64,000 bases of DNA from Flammeovirgaceae bacterium 311 (GTDB lineage Bacteria; Bacteroidota; Bacteroidia; Cytophagales; Cyclobacteriaceae), in contig CP004371.1 in the NCBI GenBank assembly GCA_000597885.1, forward strand, positions 558,001 to 622,000, written 5' to 3'. Below the pieces are notes generated by a model. It was not told the origin of the DNA. It searched no databases and worked only from the letters and a program-made list of their open reading frames with translations. Made by a program: the position numbers and the translations under genes. Each line of letters opens with the position of its first letter. Within the stretch, counting starts at the first letter, position 1. This document shows, piece by piece, positions 46,460-55,031 of this stretch.

Positions 46460-46821
46460 AATGAAAAATTACTATCTTCATTCTGCACGCCCGAAGGGGA
46501 AACAGGCTCTGCTGGGGAGCAACCTGTCAGCATTAGGGAGCGCCAAGTGGAATGGAACCTGTCCTAGCCAAGACAAGGTTCTTCATATCTCATTCTGCTT
46601 GACCCATGGCTAAGAAAAACCCATTCATCCTGTAGATGAATCTCCATTTACACAGTTTTCAAGACACTGTCATAAAATATACAATTTATATACCGATACA
46701 TAAAGTGATTTATTCAAATATCAAGCTGTTTTACAGTACATTATGATGATCACCGAATTGTTAAGGCACAAATAGGGTACAAAATAAAACTATCATTGCA
46801 CTGATCATCTGTAGAAGCCAT

Positions 46822-47697
46822 TTACTTAATTACTTCCTCTGAATACACCAGCCAAAGTGGGGTATCAATGTCCATGTTGTATATTTTTGTTGGAACACTG
46901 TCCAAACTAAGCGATGGGATCGGTTTTTTCCCCTTCAGGCCAAGTACCAGCAGATCATACTTTCCTTTGCTTAACCGAAGGCAAATCCGCTCGGCCCTGC
47001 TTTTTCCTGCTGCGCGCACCAGCGTGTAAGGCACATCAGCTATCTCTTGGTGGCTTTTCTGCAGTTTCCTGAACCTGACTCTGACCTCTTCTTCAGCTTT
47101 TCGAACGGCCTTTTCCTCTGACACCAGTGGAAAGAGTTGTGTAGGCAATTTATAAACATGCATGATCTCCAGGTCTAGCCCCAGTTGGTTAGAAAGACTT
47201 TTGCTTAGCCTCAAGGCATGTATCGAGGCGTCGGAAAAATCAATTGGTGTAAGTACCCGTTCAATGTTAAAACTGGCTGTTTCCGGAAAAACCAGTATAC
47301 TGCAAGGTAATATATGCAGTAGCCTTGTACCCAGCGCCCCTGTGCTTTTTTCACTCATCCGCTTACCTAACAGCGTCAGCTTCACCCCATAACGTTTCAC
47401 CAGGTCAGTCATCATCATTTCTGTATTTGGTTCTTCACTCACCAGTATCTCATGCTCGCAGCCTCCGGTAAAATGCTCCGCCACGATATCGGCTATGCTT
47501 GCCTCCACCTCTTTACTAAGGTCAACATCTCCGAAGGTTTCCCGGAAATCCTCACTCAGTTCGGCTGTCTTAACATTATGAACAAAATAAACCTTTTTTA
47601 CCTGTAGGCGCTGGCAGATAGATTGCGTGAAAGCCACCAGTTTATTATCTATATCGCTTAGGTGAAGGCAAACCATCATGGCGTCAATTGAAATCAT
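46822..47697 (-). CDS. Tandem universal stress protein
   Basis: 291 residues made of two UspA-like domains (about 1-140 and 145-290). The second begins NIERVLTPIDFSDASIHALRLS and ends LLVLGLKGKKP, where the ATP-binding G-x2-G-x9-G-S/T motif is not cleanly kept, so ATP binding is doubtful. The start overlaps the BCCT transporter gene by 14 bases (47684-47697), so it is translated with it. Usp proteins beside transporters often modulate them under stress. Confidence 0.82.
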   Translation of the reverse strand: MISIDAMMVCLHLSDIDNKLVAFTQSICQRLQVKKVYFVHNVKTAELSEDFRETFGDVDLSKEVEASIADIVAEHFTGGCEHEILVSEEPNTEMMMTDLVKRYGVKLTLLGKRMSEKSTGALGTRLLHILPCSILVFPETASFNIERVLTPIDFSDASIHALRLSKSLSNQLGLDLEIMHVYKLPTQLFPLVSEEKAVRKAEEEVRVRFRKLQKSHQEIADVPYTLVRAAGKSRAERICLRLSKGKYDLLVLGLKGKKPIPSLSLDSVPTKIYNMDIDTPLWLVYSEEVIK

Positions 47698-49366
47698 CTT
47701 CCTGATGTTTTAAATTTATACTGTATCGTCTTTTTTTTCCTTCTGGAATATGCGTTTGCTGCTTTGTAGCACGCTTCGCCAGCATTTCTGTTATGAGTTG
47801 CTGGTAATCTTTCCGTTCTTGTGCAGTAGTTAGCTTCTTCTCTTCTGCCAAGTCTTCGCTTAGCCCCCTGTATAGGCTATAACACATTACTAATAAGATA
47901 AGGGTGAAGGGTAAACCTGTTATAATAACCCCCGTCTGCAAAGCCTGTAGTCCTCCACCTAGTAGTAATACTGCTGCAATCGTTCCCTCTGCAAGCGCCC
48001 AAAAAACGCGGATTCCTACCGGAGAATCAACCCTACCACCAGAGGTCAAACTGTCTACTACTAGGGAGCCAGAGTCGGATGAGGTCACAAAAAATCCTGT
48101 CACCAGCAATATCCCTATCACAGAGAGTATGGTAGAAAAAGGAAGCTGTTCAAAAAATACAAAAAGTGCTGTTGACATATCGGCAGCTACAGCTTCGGCT
48201 ACGGCGGTCTCACCAGCAAGGGCCTGACGCAGTGCTGTGCTTCCAAATACCGACATCCATAAAAAAGATAGGAGCGAAGGGACGATCAGCACGCCAAGCA
48301 CAAATTCGCGGATCGTACGTCCTTTTGACACGCGTGCGATGAAAATTCCAACAAATGGTGCCCATGAAATCCACCAGGCCCAGTAAAAGACGGTCCAGTC
48401 ACCTTGCCAGTTTCGGTTAGAGAATGCCTCATTCCAGAAAGCCAGTTGCAGGAAGTTGCCCAGGTAAGAACCTGTATTCTGCACGTAAGAGCCCAGGATA
48501 AACACAGTAGGCCCCAGAAACAGAACAGCCACTAATATGAACATGGCAATGCGAATGTTCCACTCACTCAAGATGCGTACTCCTTTTTCCACGCCTGTTA
48601 CCACCGAAATGGTGGCAATTGCCGTGATACCAGCAATCAGGCTGATCTGTGTCGTTACGTCATTATCAATTGCAGGGAATACATGATGCACTCCGGAAGC
48701 TATTTGGCTCACCCCAATGCCAAGAGAAGTAGCCAAGCCAAAAATTGTGGCCAGTACAGCCAGAACATCAATTACATCGCCAATAACTCCATGGATACGC
48801 TCCCCCAGGAAAGGATAAAAGATAGAGCGCATGGTTAAAGGCAGCTTTCGGCTGTAGGTGAAGTAGGCAAGTGCCAGGCCTACGATAGCGTAAGTAGCCC
48901 AGGGGTGGAAACCGTAGTGCAGAAAGGTGAAATTCATCGCTTGCCGCGCTGCTTCCGGTGTACCTGGCTCTCCAAGTGGGGGTGTCTGGAAATGAGTGAG
49001 GGGCTCTGCAACGCTATAAAACAAAAGTCCGATACCCATACCGGCGCTAAACAACATGGCTAACCAGGAAGAGGTACTGAACTCCGGCCTGGCCTCTTTG
49101 CCACCCAGGCGTATAGTTCCGAACTTGCTAAAGGCCAGGTATAGGCTAAAAGCTATCAAGAAATTAACACTCAAAATGAACAGCCAGCCCATACTGGACG
49201 TAACTGTAGCCTGTAACTCACTAAAGTAGATCTCTGCACTCTCCCTGAAAATAAGTACAAGGGTTATGGCAATGACCAGCAGGATGATAGATGGCCAAAA
49301 CACAGCTCCGTTCACTTCTAAGCCCAGTGACTTCTTGGTATCGCTTCTAGTTACTTTACTCATCAA
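47684..49366 (-). CDS. BCCT-family betaine/choline/carnitine transporter
   Basis: 560 residues with 12 membrane helices. Family landmarks: the glycine-rich stretch FSAGMGIGLLFYSVAEPLTH (helix 3), FTFLHYGFHPWATYAIVG, and the BCCT signature DWTVFYWAWWISWAPFVGIFIARVSKGRTIREF read in two steps (about 300-335). Sodium- or proton-coupled uptake of compatible solutes such as glycine betaine through the inner membrane. A charged C-terminal tail of about 50 residues may sense osmotic state. Upstream, 14 bases away, is a porin gene and downstream an overlapping UspA gene, together a likely osmoprotection operon. Confidence 0.95.
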   Translation of the reverse strand: MMSKVTRSDTKKSLGLEVNGAVFWPSIILLVIAITLVLIFRESAEIYFSELQATVTSSMGWLFILSVNFLIAFSLYLAFSKFGTIRLGGKEARPEFSTSSWLAMLFSAGMGIGLLFYSVAEPLTHFQTPPLGEPGTPEAARQAMNFTFLHYGFHPWATYAIVGLALAYFTYSRKLPLTMRSIFYPFLGERIHGVIGDVIDVLAVLATIFGLATSLGIGVSQIASGVHHVFPAIDNDVTTQISLIAGITAIATISVVTGVEKGVRILSEWNIRIAMFILVAVLFLGPTVFILGSYVQNTGSYLGNFLQLAFWNEAFSNRNWQGDWTVFYWAWWISWAPFVGIFIARVSKGRTIREFVLGVLIVPSLLSFLWMSVFGSTALRQALAGETAVAEAVAADMSTALFVFFEQLPFSTILSVIGILLVTGFFVTSSDSGSLVVDSLTSGGRVDSPVGIRVFWALAEGTIAAVLLLGGGLQALQTGVIITGLPFTLILLVMCYSLYRGLSEDLAEEKKLTTAQERKDYQQLITEMLAKRATKQQTHIPEGKKRRYSINLKHQEDDFN

Positions 49367-49380
49367 ACAGTTCTTTTAGA

Positions 49381-50529
49381 TTAGAAATAGTACCCCATGT
49401 TTATATTGAAACGCAGGTGCCAGTCAGTGTCTCCAGGGGTACCAGCAGCTAAAGCGTTTTCCCATTCAGGACCTAACCAGGGTTGATTGTAACCAAAGGC
49501 AGCATCTGTATAGATGTACATAGGTCCGGCAGTCCACAAGGCACCTACTACATTCATGTGGGCGTTCTCGAAACCCCGTACACGTTTATTGTAGTAGCCA
49601 TAGTTGTTATAGATTAAAACACTCTCTAATAAACGGGATTTTACAGGCAACAGGTAACCTAAGCTTGCCGTGTAAACCTCACCCTCCGTAGCCACATTAT
49701 AACCAGCTCCGTATGCTCCCATCTCTACGAAACTAAGATCCTCCTCCACCGCATATTTTGGATTTATGCGATAAAACATAGCCTGTAGCTTTATACTCCA
49801 GGGGCTATTTTCCACTTCGTATTCATAATGCAAAGCACCCGCATATCTCGTTCCATTTTCACGTGTATCCAGGTTGTAGAGCAGTCCTCCCTGTAAAGAG
49901 GCACCCATTTCATGATGTTGACTGTCTCCCAGGAGTCGAACTACTTTAAGATCTACCTGGTTATTTTCTTTATTCCTACCGATAATGTCATAAGAATACC
50001 GGTTAGGGCTAGCCTCTGCCAGACCAAAGACAAATTCCTCTGCATTTTTATAGTAGGCAACCTGCCAATGCCATTGTTTGCCTTTGTGCAGATACTTTAC
50101 TCCCATGTCATGGTCATCCTCAAAACCAATATAATAGGTGATGTTGAAGAAAAAGTTGTTGGAGTTGTACTGCTGAATACCGAAGGGCACTTGTTGGAGG
50201 CCTACCTGTATCTGTGAATTATCGGATAATTTATAGCCAAACCAGCCTTGTTTGAGAAAACCCCCTCCAAAGCCTGGTGCGTAATGCCGGTATTCAGCAT
50301 TTAATAAAATATTTTTATATGCGGCCTCCACATTGAGTCGGAGCACATCATAACCAAAATCGCCTCCACGCTCCAGCTGATCTTTCTTCCAGGTAGAAAG
50401 GTTGTAATTAAAGCGCAAAGCGCCACCTATCTTCAGGCTCGGCTTCTCATCTGCCTTTTCTTCGGGGTATTGTGCGTAACATACTGTGCTAACTAGACAA
50501 GCTATAAATAGAAATAGTACCCTTTGCAT
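49381..50529 (-). CDS. Outer-membrane porin-like beta barrel
   Basis: 382 residues with a signal peptide (about 1-19, ending CYA). The remainder alternates polar and aromatic residues as in a 16-stranded barrel: LRFNYNLSTW, GYDVLRLNVEAAYKN, LNAEYRHYAP, VGLQQVPFGIQ, closing with LRFNINMGYYF and a terminal Phe, the usual sorting signal. The VGLQQVPFG segment resembles phosphate-selective porin O/P-type proteins. First gene of the operon with the BCCT transporter and UspA, so it probably lets compatible solutes cross the outer membrane. Confidence 0.78.
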   Translation of the reverse strand: MQRVLFLFIACLVSTVCYAQYPEEKADEKPSLKIGGALRFNYNLSTWKKDQLERGGDFGYDVLRLNVEAAYKNILLNAEYRHYAPGFGGGFLKQGWFGYKLSDNSQIQVGLQQVPFGIQQYNSNNFFFNITYYIGFEDDHDMGVKYLHKGKQWHWQVAYYKNAEEFVFGLAEASPNRYSYDIIGRNKENNQVDLKVVRLLGDSQHHEMGASLQGGLLYNLDTRENGTRYAGALHYEYEVENSPWSIKLQAMFYRINPKYAVEEDLSFVEMGAYGAGYNVATEGEVYTASLGYLLPVKSRLLESVLIYNNYGYYNKRVRGFENAHMNVVGALWTAGPMYIYTDAAFGYNQPWLGPEWENALAAGTPGDTDWHLRFNINMGYYF

Positions 50530-50770
50530 AAATAAGGGATATGGCTATGCATATAAAAAAATCATACATCTGTAGGACGGCTATAAAACTGAATTGTTAT
50601 CAAAAATTGGTTTTTGCTTAATTTCCTATACCCTGTATGAGGTGATGAGCATACATTGGAGCCTAGCGGGTAATGCAGGAAAGACATAATATATTCTAAA
50701 TACTAGCAGGAAAAGGTTTGATGGAAAAATCCAGGAGAAAGTAAGGAAGACTATTGCTATCAATGCTTCC

Positions 50771-51451
50771 CTATAATGGTATCCTAGGATAATTTCGAAC
50801 CTCTTTTTCTTCTCCGCTTTTGCTGTTAATCAGGCGGCTGGGACGATTATTTCGGGCTACTTCATGAGCTTTTTCAAGTGCCTCTTCCTCATCCTGGAAA
50901 GTCTGTACCAGCTTTCCGTTGTAATCCATCACACACCACTTGTTCTTACTTTCATCCCAATGAATACGAAAGATTTTCTCTTTGATATTGTTGTTGTTTC
51001 GAATTAGATCAAGGATAATTTTTCCATCGCTATAGCTGCCTCCAGGATAGGGCATTGGCAACAGCGCAAAAAAAATGTAATACATTGAGAAGTAAGTAAA
51101 CTGGTAGGTGACCATGCCTGGCTCAATGAAATTATTATTGATCAAATAAATTACTACCACTGCTGAAATAGCATTGAAGAGTGCACCCCCGGAAAAGATG
51201 AGGATATTACTAAATCGTTCATTTCGCTTCAGGTTGTCGAATGTGCAGAGGCCGTACCAAAAATAGTATTTTCGAACTTCAAGAATCCATTTGCGGAACA
51301 GAACGTCTCCAGAGCCTACCACAACTTTGATGTTTTTTGCGCCCATCAGCCAGGCAAAGAAAACATGCCCTGATTCGTGCACAAAAGAAATAATAGGCAG
51401 CACCAGAAAAAAGGCTAAAAAAAATTTTGGAATATCTTCTATGCCAAACAT
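50771..51451 (-). CDS. M50-like membrane zinc metalloprotease
   Basis: 226 residues. Helix 1 carries the zinc motif in FVHESGHVFFAWLMGA (HESGH), and a later helix ends PYPGGSYSDGKIILDLI, where the Asp of SDGK fits the third ligand of site-2-type proteases. About four membrane segments, then a soluble tail (about 145-226) with FQDEEEALEKAHE. The compact form resembles the small M50/YdjM-like proteases; substrates are unknown. Single gene next to the IS110 element. Confidence 0.78.
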   Translation of the reverse strand: MFGIEDIPKFFLAFFLVLPIISFVHESGHVFFAWLMGAKNIKVVVGSGDVLFRKWILEVRKYYFWYGLCTFDNLKRNERFSNILIFSGGALFNAISAVVVIYLINNNFIEPGMVTYQFTYFSMYYIFFALLPMPYPGGSYSDGKIILDLIRNNNNIKEKIFRIHWDESKNKWCVMDYNGKLVQTFQDEEEALEKAHEVARNNRPSRLINSKSGEEKEVRNYPRIPL

Positions 51452-51476
51452 ATAATTATCTCTTACGGCCTACTAA

Positions 51477-51746
51477 ATCCAGTGGTTACCCAGGCACTTT
51501 TTTCTTGCTCAAAGCATTAAGATCTATTTGCACTTATTCTTTCCATTATTCCAAAAACCCATCCGTTCAAATCCGCTTGACTACAAGCATATCAGAAAAA
51601 GGCTTGGAGATCTTAGCTTTGATCACCTGAGCCAGGACGAGAAGAGCTTCAAGAAGGCCCATCAGTATGTAACTGTGCTAAGGCATTCTGCATCAGAAAC
51701 AAATCAAAGTTCTGGAGTTTATCTAACAGAACCTCTTTTAATATAA
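51477..51746 (+). pseudogene. Unidentified remnant reading frame
   Basis: A stop-free run of 89 codons begins QWLPRHFFLAQSIKIYL and includes SNPLDYKHIRKRLGDLSF and AHQYVTVLRHSASETN. It has no good start codon and is rich in Lys, Phe and His. I cannot name the family. Its place beside an IS110 end suggests it is the end of a gene cut by that insertion. Confidence 0.35.
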
Positions 51747-51931
51747 TATGGTAAGGGTGTTAGCTGTGGTCTAAAATGTATGATAGTTTCTATTGTATAG
51801 AATCAGCTTCATTAGTAGCTGATGATTCTTCAGTTTCTTTGAGAAGCAGGCCACCGTGGCGCGGTAGTACTTCTGACCAGCCTTCTGTTTCTGGCTCTAA
51901 GGCTGGTGTTCACCCCCGCGATTTCTATGGT

Positions 51932-52936
51932 TCAAACAAGCGCAGTCGTATAGATTTTTTCATATTTTCTGTTGTCTCTGACGCAGGCAAAGATTCTGTG
52001 AATGATCTTGTTTCTAATGGCATTAAGTACAGCCATTTTGCTTTTTCCTTCTTCTACTTTCCTGAAGTAGTAGTTGGCTAATTCTCCGTCTTTACATATG
52101 GCTGCCATCGCTCCCATATGGAAGAGTTTTTTCATTTTCTTGTTAGCAAACTGGCTGACCCTGGTCTTCCCCCTAATGCTAGTTCCTGAAGAATGCTCAA
52201 ATGGAGATACGCCTGCGTAGCAGGCAAATTTCCTGGGGCATTTAAAGATTTTAAACTCGTTAGTGGTAGTGATAACCTCCCAGAAAATCACCTCACCTAC
52301 GCCGTCCACAGAAGTAACCCATGCAAAAAGCTGGCTTAGCGTTTCATCTTCTTTGATAAGACTCCTGATCTTTTTCTCAATTGTTGTGATCTGCTTCTCC
52401 AGTGCCTCAACAGGCTTTTTATTCAGTTTTTCCAGCTCTTTTAGAAGCTTCTTATTTTGGAAACCAGCTAATTCTCCTAAAGGCACTTTCAGTGCATTCT
52501 TGGCGTTAAGAAGCCTTTTCCTCAACGAAACAAGCTGCTTTATCTCCAGTAGCACTTCTCGCTCTGGCTGCCAGAGCAGGGCCTTATCAGCATAGCGGAA
52601 GGCATATTCACTGATCCTGATGGCATCTACTTTATCATTCTTACCTCTTTGCAATCCTATGGAGCGTTTGATTCGAAGGGAAGATTCCAGCCACAGGGAA
52701 CAGTCATCTCCAGAAAGCAGACTAAGCAGGCATTGACTGTAAAGGCCAGTATGCTCACAGCACAAAAGACTGTGTTTTAATTCTACCTCATGTGCTTTAC
52801 ATTCGGCTTTGAACTCTTTAAGGCCAGCCGCAGAGTTCTCCACCTTTAGATGAAAAATAAGCTTGTAGTGATCTCTTACAGCAAAGTCTAAGGTCTTTTT
52901 GCTAATGTCTACCCCGATGAAAAAAGAAAATTTCAT
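51932..52936 (-). CDS. IS110-family transposase (DEDD recombinase)
   Basis: 334 residues. The RuvC-like N-terminal domain begins FFIGVDISKKTLDFAV (first Asp), with the Glu in LLCCEHTGLYSQ and the Asp pair in GKNDKVDAIRISEYA. A coiled-coil linker (about 140-200) leads to the C-terminal Tnp_IS116/110 domain: VTSVDGVGEVIFWEVIT, FACYAGVSPFEHSSGTSIRG with the catalytic Ser, then ANKKMKKLFHMGAMAA. No stops or frameshifts, unlike every other IS here, so it may be a recent arrival. IS110 enzymes use an RNA encoded in the element's flank to pick targets. Confidence 0.95.
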   Translation of the reverse strand: MKFSFFIGVDISKKTLDFAVRDHYKLIFHLKVENSAAGLKEFKAECKAHEVELKHSLLCCEHTGLYSQCLLSLLSGDDCSLWLESSLRIKRSIGLQRGKNDKVDAIRISEYAFRYADKALLWQPEREVLLEIKQLVSLRKRLLNAKNALKVPLGELAGFQNKKLLKELEKLNKKPVEALEKQITTIEKKIRSLIKEDETLSQLFAWVTSVDGVGEVIFWEVITTTNEFKIFKCPRKFACYAGVSPFEHSSGTSIRGKTRVSQFANKKMKKLFHMGAMAAICKDGELANYYFRKVEEGKSKMAVLNAIRNKIIHRIFACVRDNRKYEKIYTTALV

Positions 52937-53036
52937 AACTTCACTTTTAAGGATAAATCAAAAAGGATAGGGACACTTTCAAAACCTTGCTATTAGGCCT
53001 TAAGCCTGAATTTCTATTTGAAGCTTGTCCTTATCA
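52937..53036 (-). ncRNA. Candidate bridge/seek RNA region of the IS110 element
   Basis: In the IS110 group the guide RNA is encoded in the non-coding left end, upstream of the transposase, which is this stretch. A short palindrome AGGCCTTAAGCCT lies near 52995-53007. Position-based inference only; no structure model was run. Confidence 0.25.
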
Positions 53037-53103
53037 ACCGGCTTAGGTACTAAATCGCGGGTTGGATCTTATCCAGCGGCGGCCATAGTTCACCTAAGCC
53101 GGT
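53037..53103. repeat. 12-bp perfect inverted repeat between IS110 and IS1
   Basis: ACCGGCTTAGGT (53037-53048) and ACCTAAGCCGGT (53092-53103) enclose 43 bases, in which a GC mini-insert (53074-53084) sits. It could be an IS end or a target hairpin of the IS110 element. Confidence 0.6.
53074..53084. repeat. GC mini-insert (candidate)
   Basis: CAGCGGCGGCC is identical over 11 bases to the complement of the copy at 54519-54534. Confidence 0.5.
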
Positions 53104-53159
53104 ATGTTTTAAAGATACTACTGCCTATCTTGGTTTTGTACTACCTCCCAAAGCTAAAG

Positions 53160-53170
53160 GCGGCGGCCGC
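53160..53170. repeat. GC mini-insert, GCGGCGGCCGC
   Basis: Its complement GCGGCCGCCGC is identical to 54520-54530. It lies where the IS1 transposase loses its C-terminus. Confidence 0.6.
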
Positions 53171-53642
53171 TTCAATGTACTTGGTGCCTGCTTTTCCTAT
53201 GAGGTGTTTTTCAGCAGGCAGTACAGCAGCGAAAGCTTTCCAGTCATCGGTGCAGAAGAGCTCAATTTGAAGTTCATCCAACTGCTTAAAAAGCAGCTCA
53301 ACGGTTTGCCAGCTTCTGTCTCCCCATTGCCAAGCCAGCACCTCATCAGTTTCAGGGGCATAGGCGTAAAGGAGCCACTGCTTGTTTTCTTTGCTCTCAA
53401 CAAAGCTATATAGTTCATCTATCTGCACCTGATCATAGCTGCTTTGCCAGTGCTTGAAGCTTAGCTGCTTCACCCTTTGCTCCAGAATCTTTACCGCTGT
53501 TTGTCTGTGTACTCCAGTGATAAATGCTATATCCCTGAGCCCACAGTTCCTGATGAGCATCTTCAGTTCTTGCTTTCGCTGCTGCTGGCAGCAGCCCTTA
53601 TTTACATACTCCTGTTGGAATTGCTTTCTACAGCTGGAGCAT

Positions 53643-53658
53643 CGCAGCGGCGAACCGC
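53643..53658 (+). repeat. GC mini-insert, 16 bp
   Basis: CGCAGCGGCGAACCGC, differing from the copy at 54638 only in the last base. Perfect stem GCGG-CGAA-CCGC. Within the zinc-finger region of the IS1 transposase. Confidence 0.8.
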
Positions 53659-53865
53659 AGAAAATTCTGCTTGCCATTGGCCTTACGACCGTTTTTCCAT
53701 ACCTATTACTACGGCAATAGGGGCAGGTAATTGAGATTGTTGTTTCGCACATAACCCTCTATAAACCAAACCCTATTGCTTTTTATTCACCTCTCATACA
53801 TTCTGTACTACTACAAAATATTATGTACTGATCTATTTAGATCAAAAAATTGATTTAAACAGAGA

Positions 53866-54075
53866 TTAGCTTTTTGTCTTTTCTAATATTCTAGCTCTTA
53901 ACCTGCTTAAAGACTGTGGAGTGATGCCCAAGTAACTCGCCAATTGATATTGAGGAACTCGCTGCAATAACGCAGGCCTATTGTTTGAAAGGTTTAAATA
54001 TCTTTGTTCAGGGGAGGATGCTTTAAATTCATCAAAAGAACTTTGATTCTTAGCTAGTAAGTCCTCGGAAAATAT
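53866..54075 (-). pseudogene. C-terminal fragment of a Crp/Fnr regulator
   Basis: About 69 codons: FSEDLLAKNQSSFDEF, then RVPQYQLASYLGITPQSLSRLRAR, the helix-turn-helix end of a Crp/Fnr protein like that at 39125. The N-terminal sensor part is missing; the sequence turns into the IS630 element at about 54080. The missing part was not found beyond the IS. Confidence 0.8.
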
Positions 54076-54476
54076 CAACATCAGACAAGCAGTATTTGCA
54101 GGGAATACTAAAGAAAGGCAGGCATTCTTCAAGGAAGATAAAGCGTGCCAGAGTACTGCTGCTTCTGTCAGAGAGAGCCACAGCTGAAGAAAGCGTAGAC
54201 AAAGCGGATGTAGGCTTGTCAACAGTATATCAGATCTGGAACAGGTATTTAGATGAGGGTAAAGATGCTGGTAAGGCTATAGATGAGAGGCCTCGTTCTG
54301 GTCAGCCTCCAAAACTTACTGATGAAGTAAAGGCGCACATTACCGCTATTGCCTGCAGCAAGCCTCCTGAAAGTATTGATCATCGGACGCTGCAGATGAT
54401 TGCTGATAAAGTAGTAGAGCTGGAGTATGTGGAAAAGATTTCTACCGAGGCTATCAGGAAGTACTTGAAAAAAACG

Positions 54477-54492
54477 GGGCCGCCCGGCGGCT
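54477..54492 (+). repeat. GC mini-insert A in IS630
   Basis: GGGCCGCCCGGCGGCT with stem GCCGC-CCG-GCGGC. If 14 bases are removed the protein reads KKTVIKPWQKKQ. Shares 13 bases with 16710-16722. Confidence 0.75.
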
Positions 54493-54518
54493 TATCAAGC
54501 CCTGGCAGAAAAAGCAGT

Positions 54519-54533
54519 TGCGGCCGCCGCTGC
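54519..54533 (+). repeat. GC mini-insert B in IS630
   Basis: TGCGGCCGCCGCTGC, 15 bp, inside the TGG codon of KKQ-W-IISEV. Complement folds GCGG-CGG-CCGC. Shares 11 bases with 53160-53170. Confidence 0.75.
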
Positions 54534-54637
54534 GGATCATCAGTGAGGTAGATAAAGAGTATCTTCAGAGAATTTAGTAAGAGCTTAATACTTACCACAG
54601 AGATGCCAAGGCTGGTGAAGTAAGGCTGTGCTTAGAT

Positions 54638-54653
54638 CGCAGCGGCGAACCGT
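54638..54653 (+). repeat. GC mini-insert C in IS630
   Basis: CGCAGCGGCGAACCGT, 16 bp, exactly between GAT and GAA of CLD-ERPCQ. Confidence 0.85.
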
Positions 54654-54908
54654 GAACGTCCCTGTCAGCTCCTGGATGAGTTACGAGAGCCACTGTCAGC
54701 AAAAGAAGGTAGGTCCTCCATCAGGCAGGACAGCGAATATGTAAGGATGGGCATCTGCAACATCTTCTTGGTTTATTATATGGATAAAAGGATGCGTTAC
54801 TGCAAAGTAACAGAGAGAAGAACCAAAGCTGATTTTGCTCTTTTCGTGGATGAACTTCTTCGGGAGCAGCATCCTGAAGCTAAAAGGGTAACCATCGTGC
54901 TGGACAAC

Positions 54909-54924
54909 CGCTGCGGCGGACCGG
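54909..54924 (+). repeat. GC mini-insert D in IS630
   Basis: CGCTGCGGCGGACCGG, 16 bp, exactly between AAC and CTA of VLDN-LNIHGYD. Confidence 0.85.
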
Positions 54925-55031
54925 CTAAATATCCACGGTTATGACTGCTTCTTTGCTGCCTTGCCCGAGGAACAAGCTATGGAACTAAGGTTAATGATCG
55001 GCTTCTGTTTTACACCCAAACATGCCAGTTG

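Larger units (their letters stand above)
45462..46660 (+). mobile_element. IS256-family element, dead
   Basis: Imperfect terminal inverted repeats: GGAACTGTGTAAATGAAGG at the left (about 45463-45481) and the complement of GAAAACTGTGTAAATGGAGA at the right (about 46641-46660). No clear target duplication. The transposase inside is broken. About 180 bases after its end (46460-46640) are non-coding and hold a 7-bp hairpin (ATTCATC...GATGAAT). Confidence 0.75.
51750..53036 (-). mobile_element. IS110-family insertion sequence, apparently intact
   Basis: A full-length transposase with about 180 bases of non-coding sequence downstream (51750-51931) and about 100 upstream (52937-53036). IS110 elements lack clear terminal inverted repeats, so the ends are estimates. 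A possible GC mini-hairpin (ACCG-TGGCG-CGGT, 51853-51865) is in the downstream part. Confidence 0.7.
53141..53752 (-). pseudogene. IS1-family transposase with altered C-terminus
   Basis: 203 residues with InsA and InsB in one frame. The zinc-finger part reads ITCPYCRSNRYGK and CSSCRKQFQQEYVNKGC; the catalytic part has QVQIDELYSFVESKENK and ELFCTDDWKAFAAVLPAEKH, with LIGKAGTKYIE after it. Between RIF and CSSC are extra residues (CGSPL) from a GC mini-insert (53643-53658). After KYIE the usual 40-50 C-terminal residues are missing; another GC insert (53160-53170) gives AAAA and the frame ends FSFGR. Probably inactive. Confidence 0.8.
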
